Part shown: positions 61,201-64,000 of the stretch, piece by piece | How positions within the stretch are numbered: position 1 is the stretch's first letter | Layout: each line of letters starts with the position of its first letter | From: Alviniconcha marisindica | Lineage: Eukaryota > Mollusca > Gastropoda > Provannidae | Reading direction: 5' to 3' | NCBI GenBank assembly: GCA_018857735.1 | Contig: JABMCL010002815.1 | Location: forward strand, 707,501-771,500 | Length of the DNA stretch: 64,000 bases | Notes under the pieces: model-generated | The model's database searches: none | The model's input: the letters and a program-made list of their open reading frames with translations, nothing else | Told to the model about the DNA's origin: nothing | Position numbers and translations under genes: made by a program

Positions 61201-62871
61201 TCCACACTATATTCCAACACATTACCTGACAAAAGTGCACTAAAAAAAAAATCATATCAAAAAAGAAGGAGGGGATATTTACAGTGTAATTGGGCTCGCA
61301 AGTGGGGCTAACATGTTCCCATACCACACAACGCGATAAACCGTTTTTGGATCTGTTGTTGCATTTTATCCTGACCCAATTTGTTTTTGTTTTGTTTTGT
61401 GACAGGATTAGTAACAGCTTCCCTATAGTGTTTCGACCTCGCATGCTGGTGTCTGGCGATGCAGGGCAGGGTCAGAGCGTTCACCTAGCCCCTGCCGCCC
61501 TTCATTTGATGGAACACCTGCCTGTGCACACCCTCAGCTCTGCCACTCTCTTTGCCGCCTCGGCCAAAATGCCAGAGGAGGCCTGCGCCAATGTGAGTTG
61601 TACACAGTCATCTGTTCACCGCTGTGCCTGAGCACTCCTTTTGATGAGTGTGTAGACTTGCATTATCTCTACAGACATGGTACGTGTCGGTGAAGTTGTG
61701 AATGCTTGCAAAAAGCAATTTGCAAAAATGAGTGTGGGGAGAAGAAGAAAGTTCTTGTGGGGACTGTGGAAAAAACCGGGCACAAAGCTCTAAACAGCAA
61801 CACATCTGGCACGTATGCAGAATGGCTTCATCTAAGCTTATGTGGTTCCATGCCTGACAGGTCCAGAAGGTTGCATTGTTTCAGTGCTTTGCACATCCTT
61901 TTTCTTAAAAAATGACAACACAAGGTGAAATAAGTATGATGGTGAGAACTTTTCATTGTGCATCACAAAGCTGAGAGCTGTGGGAAAGGCTCTGCACAGT
62001 TTGCCAAGCAGAAATCATTTACGGGGTGTCTGGCATTTGTGCTTTATATTATGGGAAAGCAATACAAACAGAGAGAGCAGTTTAGGGTCTGCTGTGCATG
62101 AATTATTTTTTCCATAATGTTATATGTTTGCACCATTGGTTATGCCACTTTTAACTGAAAATGTTTGATGGTCAAAATTGTGGCTCGTAATCCCCTTAAA
62201 GGTAAAACAGCATTTGAGTGCTTTTAAAATGTCAAGAAGAAAAAAAGTGCACAGCTAACAGCATCATAATATAAAGTGTTTGAAAATTTTCGGATGTGAC
62301 CATAGTTTTGCCCATTACCAGCCCTGGTATCATAGTTAAAGGATTTTACTGACCAGAACCACTTCAGATGAGATGTGTTGTGTTCAGTTTGTGATGACTG
62401 TTAAGCAAGGACTAAGTAAAGAGCCCTTGTACTATCATAGTTAAGGGATTTTACCAATGTGACATCAGAACCACTTCAGACAGGACGTTGGGTTACATTT
62501 TTGATTCATGTTATTTTGACATTGATAAGGACAAGCACAACTAACAGAGTAATTTTTTTAATATTTTTTTTAAAGCACCTCTAACAGCATAAAGTGTTTG
62601 AAAATGTCCCAAGTGTGACCATAGTTTTTACCCATTGCGGCATGCAGAGTGCTGAGACACTGGTGAAACTGGCTGTGTCATGCAGGTGTTCCACGAGGCC
62701 AAGCGCACAGCTCCCAGCGTGATCTACATGCCCTACATCAACGAGCTGTGGGGTGTGGTCAGCGACTCGTTGCGGGTGACCTTTCTGACCTTGGTGCGCA
62801 GCATGAACCCTTCCACCCCTGTCTTGCTGTTGGCGACAAGCGAGACGGTCTACGGGGACCTGGATGATCAG
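44088..62871 (+). CDS. ATAD2: ATAD2 family AAA+ ATPase/bromodomain chromatin factor, N-terminal 899 codons (gene runs off the right edge)
   Basis: Family role: ATAD2 (ANCCA, yeast Yta7) is a nuclear hexameric AAA+ protein that acts on histone H3-H4 and chromatin-bound factors; its bromodomain binds acetyl-histone. Exons: 44088-44198, 45576-45679, 47693-47733, 48479-48882, 49888-49975, 50405-50518, 51277-51388, 52093-52221, 53069-53183, 56676-56817, 57348-57496, 58139-58387, 58846-58936, 59321-59644, 60120-60270, 61406-61592, 62686-62871. They total 2697 nt and stay in one frame through 16 GT-AG introns. Residues 1-380 are charged and low-complexity, AAA1 is about 407-680, and the degenerate AAA2 begins about 780. 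The GASLADVDPM pre-AAA motif is present. The bromodomain is not in the window. Vertebrates have ATAD2 and ATAD2B; this is likely the single invertebrate orthologue of both. Confidence 0.96.
46937..47095 (+). mobile_element. Second copy of the 'aataatgtacatttatcatg' element
   Basis: Colinear with 11154-11346 apart from substitutions and a shorter (CA)n end. It lies in ATAD2 intron 2. Confidence 0.75.
53184..53690 (+). repeat. 46-bp minisatellite copied from the ATAD2 exon-9 donor
   Basis: The unit is 'gttgaccccatggaaattga' + 'caaatcagtgagtgccatcc' + 'tcagta'. The first copy is the real exon end (53157-53183) plus the real donor. About ten more follow, with 'gaccccatgg' at 53206, 53280, 53326 and onward. 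About half keep an intact gtgagt donor. Confidence 0.92.
53691..56675 (+). other. ATAD2 intron 9, A/T-rich part and a promoter-like segment
   Basis: 53880-55000 contains several copies of 'gcataaattagcata' (about 54560, 54735, with variants at 54390). 55000-55620 is A/T-rich. 55840-56350 is G/C-richer and differs from its surroundings. No further exon is needed, since the phase closes from 53183 to 56676. Confidence 0.55.
56676..59644 (+). CDS. ATAD2: ATAD2 first (catalytic) AAA+ module, exons 10-14
   Basis: Exon 10 starts VTFESVGGL and ends at the Walker A start GPP; exon 11 completes GPPGTGKT (res 451-458, K457). Exon 11 also carries KWVGEAERQLR. Exon 12 (249 nt) has Walker B IIFFDEID (D515, E516), the RSSRQDQIHSSIVSTLLALMDG pore-side helix, sensor-1 GATNR (N559) and RRPGRFDRE arginine fingers (R569-R573). 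Exon 14 has the sensor-2 GYCGADIK and LRRHYPQIYTTSDKLQLD. All catalytic residues are present, so ATP hydrolysis is expected. This is the most conserved part of the gene. Confidence 0.97.
60120..62871 (+). CDS. ATAD2: ATAD2 linker and degenerate second AAA module, exons 15-17
   Basis: Exon 15 is an acidic/serine linker with DLASDEEESMPSIF. Exons 16-17 encode FRPRMLVSGDAGQGQSVHLAPA... then EAKRTAPSVIYMPYINELW and PVLLLATSE. The Walker A position reads GDAGQGQS, without the lysine, and Walker B reads VIYMPYI, without the DE pair. This module should therefore not hydrolyse ATP, as in other ATAD2 proteins where AAA2 is structural. The donor 'gtgcgg' at 62872 leads to exons outside the window, including the bromodomain. 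Confidence 0.93.
60330..60895 (+). repeat. 46-bp minisatellite in ATAD2 intron 15
   Basis: About twelve units of 'ttgttttgtggcatcttcca' + 'ttttgccctgatgtgaccct' + 'ttatgg'. The array starts about 60 bp after the exon 15 donor. Left units differ ('gtgtccctttgtg'); right units are nearly identical, suggesting growth on the right. Confidence 0.93.
61593..62685 (+). other. ATAD2 intron 16
   Basis: Unique A/T-rich DNA with two related segments ('atagttaaaggattttac' near 62334 and 'atagttaagggattttac' near 62437) and duplicated 'cataaagtgtttgaaaat' near 62273 and 62590. No exon was seen. Confidence 0.5.
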
Positions 62872-63165
62872 GTGCGGTGTTCTTGTCATTGTTGTCCTAA
62901 CCAGGTTTCTGATGGTCTTGAAAAGTTTGTGGGTGAGTTTAGGAGAACTGAGGTGCCTTTTTTTTTCTTCTGCAGTCCTGGAAAGTTTGAAAAAGATGGC
63001 ATTTTGGGCTACGGTCATTGAAAGTTTGTGGGAATTATATAAAACTAGCCAACAGATCATCTGCAGAAGGAGGATTCGGGGAAAGAAATGGGAGACCAAA
63101 TGATGGATAATAACTGGAAAATACCAGCCAAGAAATTTAAACTTGAGTGTTCAAATTGTGTGTGG

Positions 63166-63783
63166 TAAGCCCGTTCTTAACTGGGCGAATGTTTGTTCGC
63201 CGAACATATCTTCGGACAGTTTGACAAACTATGATTCATTTTTCAATTGAACTTTTAGTTCGCCAAACATGCAGACAGTTTGACGAACTTTACTTCGTTC
63301 TCAACTGGCTTGTATTGAGATGCAAGCTTCAGCCCAAATTTGCGGCAACTGCGCAGCAGACAACATGATCAAAAATGTAGGCTAAAGTCAAGTCAAGTCA
63401 ATATACTTTTATCATCCCTCATGGGGTAATTCAACTAACTACTATCTCATTCTGGGCCCCAGAGACAAGGCTGCGCCTCCCACAAGTCAACAAATAAACA
63501 AATTCCCTCTGAAGCGAGTGAAGAACCTAGCGACACTGTCATCCATTTTTATTTTTATTTCTTCCTCATCCAGAGGAGAGCTCTGCTCTCAGCCAATCAG
63601 AGGCAATGTTCGTCAAATAGGGCGAATGTTCCTAGAACATGTTATAGCTTTGTCGCAGCTTGACGAATATTCCAAACTAGGTATGCGAAGCAAAAGTTTG
63701 CCCAATTAAGAACCAACTAGGTTCGCCAAATACTCCCAACTAGGTTTCGTGAAGAAACATTCGCCTAATTAAGAACGGGCTTA
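63166..63783. mobile_element. TIR element (MITE), about 614 bp, TA-flanked
   Basis: 'taagcccgttcttaa' at 63166-63180 is matched by its exact reverse complement ending at 63783. The similarity continues inward ('gggcgaatgttt' against 'aaacattcgcc'). TA dinucleotides at 63166-63167 and 63782-63783 fit a Tc1/mariner-type TA duplication. Inside are further inverted pieces ('ttcgccaaa', 'tttgacgaa') and no transposase. It lies in ATAD2 intron 17. Confidence 0.8.
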
Positions 63784-64000
63784 AGTGAGTTATACTCTAA
63801 TGGCCTTGTAAGTTTAGGAACAATGAGAAGCCTGTCCACAGCTCACTCGGGGTTGCACTGTCGGGGCTTTTCACTGGTGTGCACCAGCTTCAAACCCCAA
63901 CAACAACTCTGCTCAGATTTAGTCCAAGCCATCGTTCTTTCTTTGTTTTGGTTTACTGGCTTGTCGATTGAAAGTAATGAAATATTCACTGTATGGATGT

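Noticed and set aside
63518..63709. 63-codon frame inside the TIR element as a transposase remnant
   Set aside because: Too short, with no catalytic motif, and it lies across dispersed-repeat sequence.

Overview
This window is animal nuclear DNA with short exons, long introns, GT-AG splice sites and dense simple repeats. The dispersed repeats (tRNA-headed SINEs, units reading 'gtaagtaagtt...cgcccagtcaacc', and '(tttt)atagcgc' elements) together with the protein sequences suggest a marine gastropod mollusc, probably a caenogastropod. The species is an inference. No bacterial, viral or CRISPR locus was seen. Most long open frames in the window are translations of (CA)n/(GT)n or minisatellite DNA, not genes.

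Four protein-coding genes can be read exon by exon, and in each the phases close exactly. (1) + strand, 2502-17263: the 3' part of an oxysterol-binding-protein-related gene, OSBPL9-like, covering 13 exons, 500 residues and a stop. It has an FFAT motif, the EQVSHHPP signature and a complete lipid-binding ORD; the N-terminal PH-domain exons lie upstream of the window. (2) + strand, 27100-28102: SMIM15, a two-exon 76-residue single-pass membrane protein. (3) - strand, 43308-34790: a six-exon, 168-residue four-helix membrane protein of the TMEM244/SYS1 family. (4) + strand, 44088 to the right edge: ATAD2, with 17 exons and 899 codons from the start to the degenerate second AAA+ module; the bromodomain lies beyond the window. 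TMEM244 and ATAD2 are head to head with 779 bp between their start codons, so a shared promoter region is likely. SMIM15 and TMEM244 are tail to tail. No functional pathway links the four genes.

Repeat layout: 58-bp and 109-bp arrays lie in OSBPL9 introns (8650-9600, 10020-10900). A 73-bp array begins at the OSBPL9 stop codon (17245-18340). Arrays of 53 and 113 bp lie in the OSBPL9-SMIM15 interval (21230-22690). Two 46-bp arrays lie in ATAD2 introns (53184-53690, 60330-60895). Several non-autonomous transposons can be delimited: a hAT-like MITE (36471-36976, TSD CCAAG), a TA-flanked TIR element (63168-63781), a large foldback element (32850-33275), and a (CA)n-tailed SINE-like element inserted into a tandem unit with a TAGAT duplication (11154-11346).

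The most unusual observation is that three separate minisatellites appear to be built from gene-boundary sequence: the OSBPL9 exon-5 splice acceptor, the OSBPL9 stop codon, and the ATAD2 exon-9 splice donor. In the ATAD2 case the copies still carry gtgagt donors a few tens of bases past the real one.
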